Assembly (NCBI RefSeq): GCF_009363895.1
Contig: NZ_CP045434.1
Coordinates: 2,622,501 to 2,686,500, forward strand
From: Sphingomonas ginsengisoli An et al. 2013
Lineage (GTDB): Bacteria; Pseudomonadota; Alphaproteobacteria; Sphingomonadales; Sphingomonadaceae
Reading direction: 5' to 3'
DNA length: 64,000 bases
Under the pieces are notes generated by a model. It was not told the origin of the DNA. It made no database searches and was given only the letters and a program-made list of their open reading frames with translations. A program made the position numbers and the translations under genes. Of this stretch, positions 8,570 to 17,128 are shown one piece after another; within the stretch, counting starts at the first letter, position 1, and each line of letters begins with the position of its first letter.

Positions 8570-10126
8570 CTAGCTTGCCAGTTCCTTCGCCCGTGCGCGG
8601 ATGCGGGTGAGGTCCTCGACGAACTTGGCGCGCTCCTCCGCGCGGCGGTCTTCCTCAGGGATGCGGAGGAGGAAGCTCGGGTGGACGGTGACCCAGCATT
8701 CGCTGCCGTCGGCGAGGGTCAGCGGAGCTTCGCGCGCGCGGCTGATGGTCAGCGTCTTGCCGGTCAGCGAGCGGGCGGCGGTGGCGCCGAGCGCGACGGT
8801 CAGCGGCGGCCTGATCAGCGCGCGCTCCTGCTCCTGCCACCAGCGGCAGGCGTCGATCTCGGCGGTGTCGGGCTTGGAGTGGATGCGCTTCTTGCCGCGC
8901 AGGACGAATTTGAAATGCTTGACCGCATTGGTGACGTAGGTCTGCGTGCGGTCGATCCCGGCTTTCTCGAGCGCTGCGTCGAACAACTGGCCGGCCGGGC
9001 CGACAAAGGGGCGGCCGGCGACGTCCTCCTGATCGCCCGGCTGCTCCCCGACGAACAGGATGCAGGCGTCGAGCGGGCCTTCGCCGAAGACGGTCTGGGT
9101 GGCGTTGCAGTGGAGGTCGCAGCGGGTGCAGCCGCGGGCTTCGGCCATCAGCGCTTCCCAGCTGGCGCGGAGGTTGCCGCCGGTCTGGAGCTGGCGCTCG
9201 GCCTTGACGGCGGCTTCCGCGCCGAAATTGTTCGCCGACCGCTCGATCATCTCCAGCTCCCGTGCGCGCGCCCCCGCGATCAGCGGGGCAACGAGCGAGG
9301 TCTCGGGCATGTTGCGCCAATATTTCTTGGGCATCTCCTTGAGCATCGCCCCGATCTTGAGGCGCGCCGGGTTGAAGATGCTCGAATAGTAAGTGCGCCA
9401 GGTCTCCTCGAGCGGGTCGCCGTCGGGGGCGTCGGCGCGGGTGGCGCCGGGGCCTTCGCACAGGGTCTGCGTCTCGGGCGCCCAGTGGATCGACAGTTCG
9501 GGAGTGAGGATCGACCAGCGCATGCTGGCGAAGCGGCGGGCGAAGAAGCCGGCCTCGCGGCGGACGATGTGGTGGTCGGGCTCGAAGAAGGCGACGAAGC
9601 GGGTGCCGTTCTCCTCGGCCACTTCGCGGAAGCGGACGAAGGCGTGCATCTTGTGCGCGTCGCGGCGAACTTCCTTGGCGAGCTTCTCGAGCCGGTCGAC
9701 CAAGGGGTCGGCGCGGTCCTCGAGCGCGCGGCGGTTGCCCTTGAGCTTCCACAATAGCGCGTAGAGCAAGGCGAAGCGCTGCGGGTCTGAGTGGCAGACG
9801 GCGGCCTTGGCGAGATCGATGAAGGGCTTGGGCACCGAGAACATCGGCTGGCCGCCCCCGCCCGGGGGCAAGGCGCCCTCGCTGCCGAACAATTCGCCAT
9901 CGTCGCCGGCGACCTGCCAGACCACGCTCATCGGCGGGACGCCGGCGCCGATCAGCTCGCGCGCCGCCTCGCGCCAGCCGTCGAAATCGTCGGGCCGGTC
10001 GAGGGTGATCTTGAGCGGATCGATCTGCGGGCCGTCGGGGAGGAGGACGCCGGTCTTGCCGCTGGTGCCGTGGGCGGGAGAGAACAGGTCGGCGCTGTTG
10101 CCGTGGCGGCCGTTGGCGTCACTCAC
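8570..10126 (-). CDS. udgX: DUF4130 - UdgX fusion, uracil-DNA binding/glycosylase protein
   Basis: A 518-residue two-part protein. The N-terminal ~270 residues match DUF4130/TIGR03915 (an uncharacterised DNA-repair-linked domain). The C-terminal ~210 residues are a UdgX-type uracil-DNA glycosylase: motif A GEQPGDQED at 360-368 and the family-specific loop KKRIH at 412-416. In characterised UdgX the histidine of this loop (here His416) forms a covalent link to the abasic site after uracil removal. A cysteine cluster CTRCDLHC fits the family's iron-sulfur ligands. Its ATG overlaps the stop of the radical SAM gene (ATGA), so the two are one operon under a LexA box at 11371. Expected role: repair or trapping of deaminated DNA during the SOS response. 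Confidence 0.88.
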   Translation of the reverse strand: MSDANGRHGNSADLFSPAHGTSGKTGVLLPDGPQIDPLKITLDRPDDFDGWREAARELIGAGVPPMSVVWQVAGDDGELFGSEGALPPGGGGQPMFSVPKPFIDLAKAAVCHSDPQRFALLYALLWKLKGNRRALEDRADPLVDRLEKLAKEVRRDAHKMHAFVRFREVAEENGTRFVAFFEPDHHIVRREAGFFARRFASMRWSILTPELSIHWAPETQTLCEGPGATRADAPDGDPLEETWRTYYSSIFNPARLKIGAMLKEMPKKYWRNMPETSLVAPLIAGARARELEMIERSANNFGAEAAVKAERQLQTGGNLRASWEALMAEARGCTRCDLHCNATQTVFGEGPLDACILFVGEQPGDQEDVAGRPFVGPAGQLFDAALEKAGIDRTQTYVTNAVKHFKFVLRGKKRIHSKPDTAEIDACRWWQEQERALIRPPLTVALGATAARSLTGKTLTISRAREAPLTLADGSECWVTVHPSFLLRIPEEDRRAEERAKFVEDLTRIRARAKELAS

Positions 10127-11367
10127 GCGGCGAACAATTCCAGCTGGCTGACCTTGGGGGCGACGAGGGTGCGGAGGTCGGCGCGGTCGGTGAGCAGGGT
10201 CGGGCGCCAGTCGGCGGTGACGATGAAGGGGCGGATCTTGGCGATGCTGACGGTCAGCCGGGCGACGTCGTCGAGGGTGAAGCGGCGATGGCGGCGCGAG
10301 CGGATGAGGCGGTCGACCGCCTTGGTGCCGAGCCCGGGGATGCGGAGGAGCATTTCGCGCGGCGCGCGATTGACGTCGACCGGGAAATGCTCGCGGAACT
10401 TGAGCGCCCAGGCGAGCTTGGGGTCGATGTCGAGCGGGAGCATGCCGTCGTCGCCCGCCGCCTGGACGACCTCGGCCGGCTTGAAGCCGTAGAAGCGCAT
10501 CAGCCAGTCCGACTGGTAGAGCCGATGCTCGCGCATCAGTGGCGGGCGCTGGAGCGGCAGCACCGCGCTGGCGTCGGGGATGGGCGAGAAGGCCGAATAA
10601 TAGACGCGGCGGAGCGAGAAGCGGTCGTAGAGGGTCGAGGCCTTGGTGACGATGTCGCCGTCGGTCGCCTTGTCGGCGCCGACGATCATCTGGGTCGACT
10701 GGCCGGCGGGGGCGAAATTGGGCGCCGACTTATACTTCTTGCGGGCGTCCTTGCCGTCCTCGATCGCGCCCTTCATGCCGAGCATCGCGCCCTCGATCTG
10801 CGGGGCGCTCTTCTCGGGCGCGAGCTTCTCGAGGCCCGACACGGTCGGCAGCTCGACGTTGATCGAGACGCGGTCGGCGTGGAGGCCGGCGAGGCGCACC
10901 AGCTCAGGGTCGGCGTCGGGGATGGTCTTCAAATGGATGTAGCCGCGAAAGTCGTGGTCTTCGCGGAGCGAGCGCGCGACCTCGACCAATTGCTCCATCG
11001 TGTAGTTGGAGGACTTGATGATGCCCGAGGAGAGGAACAGCCCCTCGATGTAGTTGCGCTTGTAGAAGGCGAGAGTGAGCTGGACGACCTCCTGCGCGGT
11101 GAAGCGCGCGCGGCGGACGTTCGAGCTCTTGCGGTTGATGCAATAATGGCAGTCGAAGATGCAACTGTTGGTCAGCAGGATCTTGAGCAAAGAGATGCAA
11201 CGGCCGTCGGGCGCATAGGCGTGGCAGATGCCCATGCCCTCGGTCGAGCCGAGGCCCTTGCCGCCCTTGCTGTCGCGCTTGGCCGTCCCCGACGAGGCGC
11301 AACTCGCGTCATATTTGGCGGCATCCGCGAGGATCGCCAGTTTCTCGCGGGTGTCGAGCTGCGCCAT
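10123..11367 (-). CDS. putative DNA modification/repair radical SAM protein
   Basis: A 414-residue radical SAM enzyme whose iron-sulfur motif CxxxCxxC is at Cys69, Cys73 and Cys76 (CIFDCHYC). The C-terminus has a helix-hairpin-helix DNA-binding stretch near residues 330-370 (LRIPGLGTKAVDRLIRSRRH). It matches the TIGR03916 family, which is named for its constant pairing with DUF4130/UdgX proteins; the chemistry is not known. It is the first gene of the pair, with a 4-bp overlap to udgX. A promoter with an embedded LexA box sits directly in front of the ATG. Confidence 0.85.
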   Translation of the reverse strand: MAQLDTREKLAILADAAKYDASCASSGTAKRDSKGGKGLGSTEGMGICHAYAPDGRCISLLKILLTNSCIFDCHYCINRKSSNVRRARFTAQEVVQLTLAFYKRNYIEGLFLSSGIIKSSNYTMEQLVEVARSLREDHDFRGYIHLKTIPDADPELVRLAGLHADRVSINVELPTVSGLEKLAPEKSAPQIEGAMLGMKGAIEDGKDARKKYKSAPNFAPAGQSTQMIVGADKATDGDIVTKASTLYDRFSLRRVYYSAFSPIPDASAVLPLQRPPLMREHRLYQSDWLMRFYGFKPAEVVQAAGDDGMLPLDIDPKLAWALKFREHFPVDVNRAPREMLLRIPGLGTKAVDRLIRSRRHRRFTLDDVARLTVSIAKIRPFIVTADWRPTLLTDRADLRTLVAPKVSQLELFAA

Positions 11368-11370
11368 GAT

Positions 11371-11403
11371 GTTCGGTATATGTTCTTATCCGGGGACGGG
11401 CAA
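11371..11403 (-). promoter_or_regulatory. LexA box within a probably leaderless promoter
   Basis: GTTCGGTATATGTTC at 11371-11385 is an exact GTTC-N7-GTTC, the alphaproteobacterial LexA operator. On the minus strand TTGCCC (11403-11398) and TATACC (11380-11375) are 17 bp apart, good -35 and -10 elements, and the box covers the -10. The -10 ends only 7 bases before the ATG at 11367, so the transcript would start at or next to the start codon. It controls the radical SAM-udgX operon. Confidence 0.75.
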
Positions 11404-11431
11404 GCTTTTCCGGTGATTTGAGCAGCTTAGG

Positions 11432-12235
11432 TCAGACGGAGAGGTGCTGGCGCGCCTTGCTTGCGACCTCTTCGACCGGGACGTCGTGGATGACTCGGTA
11501 ACGCGCCTCGATCAGGCTGAAGCAGCCGAACAGGGCGAGGCCGACGCCGACGATCACGTCCCACGGCGAGGTCAGCCAGGCGAGCGCCTGCTGCATCCCG
11601 CCGGCCTCGGTCGCGCGGCTGTCCATCCCGGCGCGGTAGAGGAAATAGCCGCTGATCAGGAAGACGATGCCGCGGGCGAGATAGCCGCCGCGGCCGGTCC
11701 AGCGGACCCACGGGGCGCTTCGGACTCCGCCGCCAAGCCGCTCGCAGAATTTGCAGCGCCAGGCGTTGACGAACTGGGCGATGCCGACGCCGGCCAGCAC
11801 CGCGCCGCCGAGCAGGAGCAGCCAGGCGCCGCCGGGGAGGTCCATCGCGACCATGGCGCCTTCCTTCGCGCCGCTGAGGTGCTCGCCGCGAACGCCGCGC
11901 AGGAAGCGGATCGCCTGCCAGGCGAAGGCGAGGTGGACGGCGCCGCTGAAGGCGGCCGCCGCGCGCGGGCCCCAGCCCTTGCGGCCAGGTTTATGGCCTT
12001 CGATGTTGAGCAGGGCGTCGCTCAGCCGCCAGACGCCGTAGGCGACGAAGCCCGCGATCATCACCAGCAGCAGCCACTTGGTCCGTCCGGTCGAGAGGTA
12101 GTGGAGCGCGCCGCTGGGGTCCGCGGCGCGGCCAACGGCGATGATCAGCCAGGCGATCACCAGATACATGACGCCGCGCGCGGCGAAGCCGAAGCGGGTC
12201 AGCAGGGTGAGGGTCGTGCTGGCGTCGGTCGGCAT
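11432..12235 (-). CDS. DUF1206 family membrane protein
   Basis: A 267-residue integral membrane protein with three repeats of the DUF1206 unit, each of two transmembrane helices. The repeats begin near residue 12 (RFGFAARGVMYLVIAWLII), near 95 (FSGAVHLAFAWQAIRFL) and near 180 (WTGRGGYLARGIVFLISGYF). No catalytic motif is visible and the function of DUF1206 is not known. It stands 66 bp downstream of the next minus-strand gene and may share its transcript. Confidence 0.78.
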   Translation of the reverse strand: MPTDASTTLTLLTRFGFAARGVMYLVIAWLIIAVGRAADPSGALHYLSTGRTKWLLLVMIAGFVAYGVWRLSDALLNIEGHKPGRKGWGPRAAAAFSGAVHLAFAWQAIRFLRGVRGEHLSGAKEGAMVAMDLPGGAWLLLLGGAVLAGVGIAQFVNAWRCKFCERLGGGVRSAPWVRWTGRGGYLARGIVFLISGYFLYRAGMDSRATEAGGMQQALAWLTSPWDVIVGVGLALFGCFSLIEARYRVIHDVPVEEVASKARQHLSV

Positions 12236-12301
12236 CGGGGCTCCTGTCGGCGGTCAAACCGCAACCCGCCCCGCTTCGTTCCGCCGCCCGAACGGCTGCG
12301 C

Positions 12302-13117
12302 TTAGGCCGGCTCCGCGCGGTGGGTACCGGCGCGCTGGGGCAGCAGCCACAGCAGGGCGACGATCAGCACGAGCAGGATGAGCGAGGCCAGCGGGCGGCT
12401 GATCTCGAGCCCGCCCTTGGCGACCGGCTTGTCGAACCAGTCGCCGATGGTGGCGCCGAGCGGGCGCGTGAGGATGAAGGCAGCCCAGAAGAGGATGGCG
12501 CGGGGGAGGCGGGTGGTGAACCACAGGAGGGCGACGAGCGCGATCGCCGCGCCGAAGATCAGCGCGCCGCCGGCATAGCCGGGCCCGCTGTCGGCGACCC
12601 AGTCACCGAGCGCGGTGCCGAGCGTCTGCGAGAAGGTGATGGTGATCCAGTAGAACAGCTCCTGCCCGCGGCTGACGATGTCGTCGGCGGCGATCCGGCC
12701 GAGCGTCAGCCGCCAGGCGACGAGGCTGGCGAGGACCAGTGCGAGGAGGAGCAGCGAGCCGCCGAGGTAACCGAGCCCGATCGAGCGAGTGGCGAAGTCG
12801 GCGAGGGTGGTGCCGAAGGTGGTCGAGGCGATGATCGCCGCCCAGTAGAGCGCGGGGTGGAAACGCCGCGCGCGGATCTGCGCGGCGACCAGCAACAGCA
12901 GCGGAATGCCGAAGATCAGCGTGCCGATGAGGTAGCCGCTGACCGCGGCTCCGGCGGCGTCGGGGGTGGTTTCGCCGAGCCAGGTCATCGTCACCGTGTC
13001 GCCGGCGGTTTCGCCCAATGTGGTGGCGAGGATCTTGACGATCCAGAAGCCGAGCGTGATCGCCGGGACCTTGGCGAGGACGTCGCCGAGCGAACTCGGC
13101 TGCTCGGCCGTGCTCAA
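12302..13117 (-). CDS. COG4705-type polytopic membrane protein
   Basis: A 271-residue protein of about eight transmembrane helices built from four copies of a G(T/E)T(L/A)(G/A)D-like motif: ATTLGETAGD, STTFGTTLADF, SQTLGTALGDW and RPLGATIGDW. This internal repetition is typical of the COG4705 uncharacterised membrane-anchored family. The regular acidic residues in helices suggest a cation-handling protein, but that is only inference. Its ATG overlaps the stop of the upstream secreted-protein gene (ATGA). Confidence 0.7.
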   Translation of the reverse strand: MSTAEQPSSLGDVLAKVPAITLGFWIVKILATTLGETAGDTVTMTWLGETTPDAAGAAVSGYLIGTLIFGIPLLLLVAAQIRARRFHPALYWAAIIASTTFGTTLADFATRSIGLGYLGGSLLLLALVLASLVAWRLTLGRIAADDIVSRGQELFYWITITFSQTLGTALGDWVADSGPGYAGGALIFGAAIALVALLWFTTRLPRAILFWAAFILTRPLGATIGDWFDKPVAKGGLEISRPLASLILLVLIVALLWLLPQRAGTHRAEPA

Positions 13118-13518
13118 CGCGGCGGCGGCGAGTCGGCCGCGTCCTGCTCGTTACGCTCGGCCTTGGCCTGGTCGATCATCTTCTGGAGGCAGCCGTTCTG
13201 GCCGCCGGGTCCGACCGCGTCGCAGGTGGCGACGCCTTGACGGGTCGCGACCTCGAAGCTGCGGGCGCGGTTGGCCCAGGCCTCACGGCTCTGGCGAGCG
13301 CCGCCCTGGCGCAGCCGCTCGGGGATGCGGAAGCGCTCGCCCTCGGGCTTGCGGGCGCAGACCACGACTTCGCTGTCGGTCGAACGCGGGCAGGGGTCGT
13401 TACCGTAGACGATGATCTCGGCGATCTTGCGGCCGGTGTCGCTGTCCTGCGCCTGCGCGGGGGCGGCGGCGACAGCGAAGCCGGCGAGCGCGGCGGCGGT
13501 GAGGATCGGCTTCAACAT
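13114..13518 (-). CDS. secreted protein of unknown function
   Basis: A 134-residue protein with a clear signal peptide (MLKPILTAAALAGFAVAAAPAQA-QD). The mature part holds four cysteines (DPCPR, VVCARKPEGERFRIPERLR, VATCDA, NGCLQK) that could form two disulfides, and a charged tail. The GNDPCPRSTDSEVVVCARKPEGERFRIPERLR wording is one I associate with short exported sphingomonad proteins, but no function is known to me. It is translationally coupled to the COG4705 gene. Confidence 0.65.
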   Translation of the reverse strand: MLKPILTAAALAGFAVAAAPAQAQDSDTGRKIAEIIVYGNDPCPRSTDSEVVVCARKPEGERFRIPERLRQGGARQSREAWANRARSFEVATRQGVATCDAVGPGGQNGCLQKMIDQAKAERNEQDAADSPPPR

Positions 13519-13554
13519 CAGGATAGTCCTTTCATCGCCCCAACGGCCGAACCG

Positions 13555-14118
13555 TCAGATGCGTTTCGAGATTTCGATCGCGGCGCGGCAGACGCCGCGG
13601 ATGGCGAAGGTGAGCAGGGGGTAAGCGGGGGCGTTGGCGGCGCCGGCCGCCCGGGCGGTCTCGCGATGCTCGAGCTCGTCGGCCTGGAAGGAGCGGATGT
13701 CGGCGCTGAGTTCGGGATCCTGCTCGCCGAGCTGGTCGAGCTGCTCGCTGTAATGGCGGTCGATCTCGGTCTCGACCGCGTCGGTGCAGGCCATCGCGGC
13801 CTCTTCGGAGATGAGCGCGGTGACCGCGCCAAGCGCGAAGCCGCCGACGTGCCAGAGCGGCTGGAGCAGGGTCGGGCGGACCCGCCGCTCGGCCATCAGC
13901 TGGTTGAAGCGGGCGAGGTGGCGTTCCTCCTGCCCCGCCATGTGGGCGACGAGGTGGGCGGCGGGGGACGAGCCGCGCAGCACGGCGAGCTGGCCCGCGT
14001 AGATGCGCGTCGCGCCATATTCGCCGGCCTGGTCGACCCGCAGCATCGCCACACGGTCGGCCTGGCGGTCGCCGGGCTGCCAGCGCTTGGGGCTCAGCGG
14101 CGGCGCAGCGTCAGCCAT
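13555..14118 (-). CDS. coq7: demethoxyubiquinone hydroxylase family protein (COQ7)
   Basis: A 187-residue ferritin-like di-iron enzyme that hydroxylates demethoxyubiquinone late in ubiquinone synthesis. Metal-ligand segments are visible in order: RVDQAGEYGA, GQEERHLARF, SEEAAMACTDAVE and ADELEHRETA. The ATG at 14118 begins MADAAPPLSPKRW; longer readings upstream run through dsbB in another frame. The first 25 bp overlap the end of dsbB, so the two genes are coupled. Membrane-surface location is expected. Confidence 0.88.
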   Translation of the reverse strand: MADAAPPLSPKRWQPGDRQADRVAMLRVDQAGEYGATRIYAGQLAVLRGSSPAAHLVAHMAGQEERHLARFNQLMAERRVRPTLLQPLWHVGGFALGAVTALISEEAAMACTDAVETEIDRHYSEQLDQLGEQDPELSADIRSFQADELEHRETARAAGAANAPAYPLLTFAIRGVCRAAIEISKRI

Positions 14119-14585
14119 GCGATCGCTCCGGCGGCGGAGAGGGAGAAGATGGCGTTCCACGCCGCCATCGACAGGCCGAGGAAGCTCCACTGGACCTGGT
14201 CGCAGCGGATCAGCGGGGTGCGCAAAATGTCCTGCAGAGTCTTCGCGCCGGTCGCGGTGCAGGTGGTGAAGCCCTCCCACCAGCGCGCCTCGACCCCGGC
14301 GTGGTAGACGGCGATGGCGCCCGAGACGGCGATGCCGAGCGCGGCGAGCAACAATAGCGGCCGCCGCGCGGGGGGCAGGAGCAGCGCGAGCGTCGCGGCG
14401 GTCAGCCCGGCGAAATGGCCGTAGCGCTGCCACCAGCACATTTCACACGGGTGGAGCCCGCCGAAAATCTGCGAGGCATAAGCGCCGGCGAGCAGGCCGC
14501 CCGGCACCAGCAGCGCGAGCCACAAGGCGCGGTCGAGCGATCTTTTGTCGGAGCCCAGGCCGAGGCTGCCGGTGCGCGCGTCCAT
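14094..14585 (-). CDS. dsbB: disulfide bond formation protein B
   Basis: A 163-residue inner-membrane protein with four transmembrane helices. The quinone-linked cysteine pair CEMC is at 47-50 (HPCEMCWWQR) and the second periplasmic pair is Cys109 and Cys128, matching the DsbB layout. It reoxidises periplasmic DsbA by passing electrons to quinone. It overlaps coq7 by 25 bp, a link between disulfide formation and ubiquinone supply. DsbA-family partners in the window are at 661, 51502 and 56214. Confidence 0.88.
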   Translation of the reverse strand: MDARTGSLGLGSDKRSLDRALWLALLVPGGLLAGAYASQIFGGLHPCEMCWWQRYGHFAGLTAATLALLLPPARRPLLLLAALGIAVSGAIAVYHAGVEARWWEGFTTCTATGAKTLQDILRTPLIRCDQVQWSFLGLSMAAWNAIFSLSAAGAIAWLTLRRR

Positions 14586-14595
14586 CGCTTTCCTC

Positions 14596-15960
14596 CTAGC
14601 GCGAGCGCGCCGGAGCGCCGCCCGAGGCCACCCGGGGCGCGGTCGCCGCGCCGAGGCGCTTCAAGGTCTGCAGCGCATAATAGAGCTGGAAGTCCTTGAT
14701 CCCGCGCTTGTCGAGCTCGGCCTTGGTGAGGTTGAAGCGCGGGTCGGGGGTGTCGTCCCGCTCGAGCAATTTGTCGTCGACCGTGCTCTGCGCGATGAGG
14801 TGGCGACGCAGGTCCGCCTCGCGGACGACGCGGCGGTCCTTGTAATCCTCGTCGGTCAGCTGGGGGACGACGATGTCGGGGGTGATCCCGCCCGCCTGCA
14901 CCGAGCGGCCCGACGGCGTGTAGTAGCGCGCGGTGGTCAGCCTGAGCGCGCTGTCCTGGCCGAGCTGGATGACGCTCTGGACCGAGCCCTTGCCGAAGCT
15001 CTGCTCGCCCATGACCAGCGCGCGGCGCTGGTCCTGGAGCGCGCCGGCGACGATCTCGGCCGCCGAGGCCGAGCCGGCGTCGACCAGCACGATCACCGGC
15101 TTGCCGTGGGCCATGTCGCCCGCCTTGGCGTAGAAGCGCTCGATATCGTCCTTGGCGCGGCCGCGCTCGGAGACGATCTCGCCGCGGTCGAGGAAGGCAT
15201 CGGAGACCTGAATCGCCTGGTCGAGCAGGCCGCCGGGGTTCGAGCGCAGGTCGACGATGTAGCCCAATGGCTTGCCGCCGGTGGCCTTGTCGATCGCGGT
15301 CAGCGCGGCCTCGGTCTCGGAGCCGACGTTGCCCGAGAAGGTGTTGATGTTGACGATGCCGACGCCGTCGCGGACCTCCCACTTGACCGGGCGGAGCACA
15401 ATCCGCTCGCGGGTCAGGGTGACGTCGAACGGCTTGTCGCGGCCGGGGCGGACGATGGTCAGCTTGATCTGGCTGCCGGCGGGCCCACGCATCTTCTCGA
15501 CCGCCTCGTCGAGCTTGAGGCCGTAGAGCAATTCGCCGTTGATGTGGGTGATGTAGTCGCCGGACTTGAGACCCGCGCGCGCCGCCGGCGTGTCCTCGGT
15601 CGGGGCGATCACCTTGACGGTGTCGTCCTCCATCGTGACCGACAGGCCGAGCCCGCCGTAATTGCCGTCGGTGGTGGTCTTGAGCTGCTGGAAATCGGAG
15701 CCTTCCATGTAGCTCGAATGCGGATCGAGCGAGGCAAGCATGCCGTCGATCGCGCCCTTGATCAGCGTATGGTCGTCGACCTTGTCGACGTAATTGGCGC
15801 GGACCCGCTCGAACACCCCCATGAAGGTCTCGAGCTCCTTGTAGGTGTCGACGTCCGCCGCCGCGACCGTCGAGGTCGTGACCGGGACCAGCGCGAGCGC
15901 GCCGACCAGGGCGAGGGGCGGAAGAAGCTTGCGAAGCATACGCGAATCCTTGTGGGTCAT
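14596..15960 (-). CDS. ctpA: S41 family C-terminal processing peptidase
   Basis: A 454-residue periplasmic serine protease. An N-terminal signal peptide (LLPPLALVGALALVPVTTSTVAAA) is followed by a PDZ domain around 85-170 (GLGLSVTMEDDTVKVIAP; AGLKSGDYITHING) and the S41 catalytic core. The GSASAAE motif is at 296-302 and GEQSFGKG at 318-325; Ser299 and Lys324 are spaced by 25, as in Tsp. Such proteases process the C-termini of exported proteins and peptidoglycan hydrolases. It lies directly downstream of the envC-like gene (19 bp), a common pairing. Confidence 0.92.
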   Translation of the reverse strand: MTHKDSRMLRKLLPPLALVGALALVPVTTSTVAAADVDTYKELETFMGVFERVRANYVDKVDDHTLIKGAIDGMLASLDPHSSYMEGSDFQQLKTTTDGNYGGLGLSVTMEDDTVKVIAPTEDTPAARAGLKSGDYITHINGELLYGLKLDEAVEKMRGPAGSQIKLTIVRPGRDKPFDVTLTRERIVLRPVKWEVRDGVGIVNINTFSGNVGSETEAALTAIDKATGGKPLGYIVDLRSNPGGLLDQAIQVSDAFLDRGEIVSERGRAKDDIERFYAKAGDMAHGKPVIVLVDAGSASAAEIVAGALQDQRRALVMGEQSFGKGSVQSVIQLGQDSALRLTTARYYTPSGRSVQAGGITPDIVVPQLTDEDYKDRRVVREADLRRHLIAQSTVDDKLLERDDTPDPRFNLTKAELDKRGIKDFQLYYALQTLKRLGAATAPRVASGGAPARSR

Positions 15961-15979
15961 CCGCCCACTTCTAGCGGGG

Positions 15980-17125
15980 TTATCCCCCCTTTGACAGCAA
16001 GGGAGATGAACCGGCGATGAGAGCCGCGGGCTGGGGCTGGCCGTTGCGGCTGAGTTCGACGGTGACGTTGCCGAGCGCGCGGCCGAGCGGCTCGCCGGGG
16101 GCGAGGCGGGTGCCGGGTGTCAGCGTCGTCCGGACCTCGGTGAGGAGGGTCAGCCAGCCGCCGCCATGGTCGAGGACGATGACCGACAGGTGGCTGCGGA
16201 AGGGGCCGGCGAAGACGATGGTGCCGGCGGCGGGCATCGCCACCGGCGCGCCGGCGCGGGCGGCGATGGTGAGGCCGCGGGAACGGACGCCGCTGGGGCT
16301 GACTTCGCCCAATCCGCCGAGGATCGCGCCATCGAGGGGGAGGCGCCAGGCGAGCAGGGCGGGGGCGGGAGCGCCGGTGCCGCCGAAGGGGCTTTGCGGG
16401 GCGGGCTCGAAACGCGCGAGGTCGGCGGCGGTGCGGCGCGCCTGCTGGTCGGCGAGCGCGCGCCCGGCGGCGGTGTCGGCGGAAGCGAGCTCGGCCAAAG
16501 CGACGTCGCTGGCGCCGAGCGCGGCGCCGCCGAGGGCGGCGAGGCGGCGGTTGAGCTGGCCTTCGAGTAAAGCAAACCGCTGCTGGCGGGCGTGGAGCTC
16601 GCCCTGCTGGCGGAGCGCCGCCTGACGCGCGGTGTCGGCCTCTGCGGCGAGGGCGCGGCTGGCGTCGAGCTGCTGGCGGAGGCCGGCGGTGCGCGCCTCG
16701 ACCGCGGGCAGGGTGGCGTCGATCAGCGCGCGGAGGTGGACGATGTCCGCCGCCGAGCCGCCCGCCGCGAGGCTCAGGAGCGGGGGGCGGCGACCATATT
16801 GCGCGAGCCCGGCGAGCAGCAGCGCGGCGGGGCGCTGCTCGGCATCGAGGCGGGTGCGGACGCCGACGAGCTGGCGCTCGGCCGAAATGGCCTCGAACTT
16901 CAACAGGGCGAGCTGCGCCTCGGCGGCGACGATGCCCTGGGCGGCGGCATCCTGCTCGGCGCGGAGGCGGGCCTGGGTGCCGCTGGTGGCCGCGATCAGC
17001 CCGTCGAGCCGCTGCTGCTCGCGCGCCGCCGCGGCAGCCTCGGCGCGCGCCGCGACCAGCGGATCGGCGGCGGAGAGCAGCGCCGGCGCGGCGAGGAGCA
17101 GAGCGAGGGCCAGGCGGCGGCGCAT
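15980..17125 (-). CDS. envC: EnvC-like murein hydrolase activator with degenerate LytM domain
   Basis: A 381-residue periplasmic protein: signal peptide, a long coiled coil (about 25-240, alanine/arginine/glutamine-rich) and a C-terminal LytM/M23 fold (about 255-375). The usual zinc ligands are missing: the HxxxD segment reads RSRGLTIA, and the expected AHL after the glycine-rich DHGGGW reads TEV. This points to an activator of amidases, like EnvC, and not a peptidase. It is 3 bp downstream of rlmH and 19 bp upstream of ctpA. Confidence 0.83.
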   Translation of the reverse strand: MRRRLALALLLAAPALLSAADPLVAARAEAAAAAREQQRLDGLIAATSGTQARLRAEQDAAAQGIVAAEAQLALLKFEAISAERQLVGVRTRLDAEQRPAALLLAGLAQYGRRPPLLSLAAGGSAADIVHLRALIDATLPAVEARTAGLRQQLDASRALAAEADTARQAALRQQGELHARQQRFALLEGQLNRRLAALGGAALGASDVALAELASADTAAGRALADQQARRTAADLARFEPAPQSPFGGTGAPAPALLAWRLPLDGAILGGLGEVSPSGVRSRGLTIAARAGAPVAMPAAGTIVFAGPFRSHLSVIVLDHGGGWLTLLTEVRTTLTPGTRLAPGEPLGRALGNVTVELSRNGQPQPAALIAGSSPLLSKGG

Positions 17126-17128
17126 GGC

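Noticed and set aside
11444..13240. Very long open frame on the plus strand (about 600 codons)
   Set aside because: It is antisense to the DUF1206 and COG4705 membrane protein genes, has a biased Asp/Glu/Gly/Ala/Arg composition with no family resemblance, and no ribosome binding site. It is a by-product of high GC.
14545..16020. Long plus-strand open frame over the ctpA region
   Set aside because: Antisense shadow of ctpA; low-complexity Val/Asp/Leu/Gly composition, no motif.
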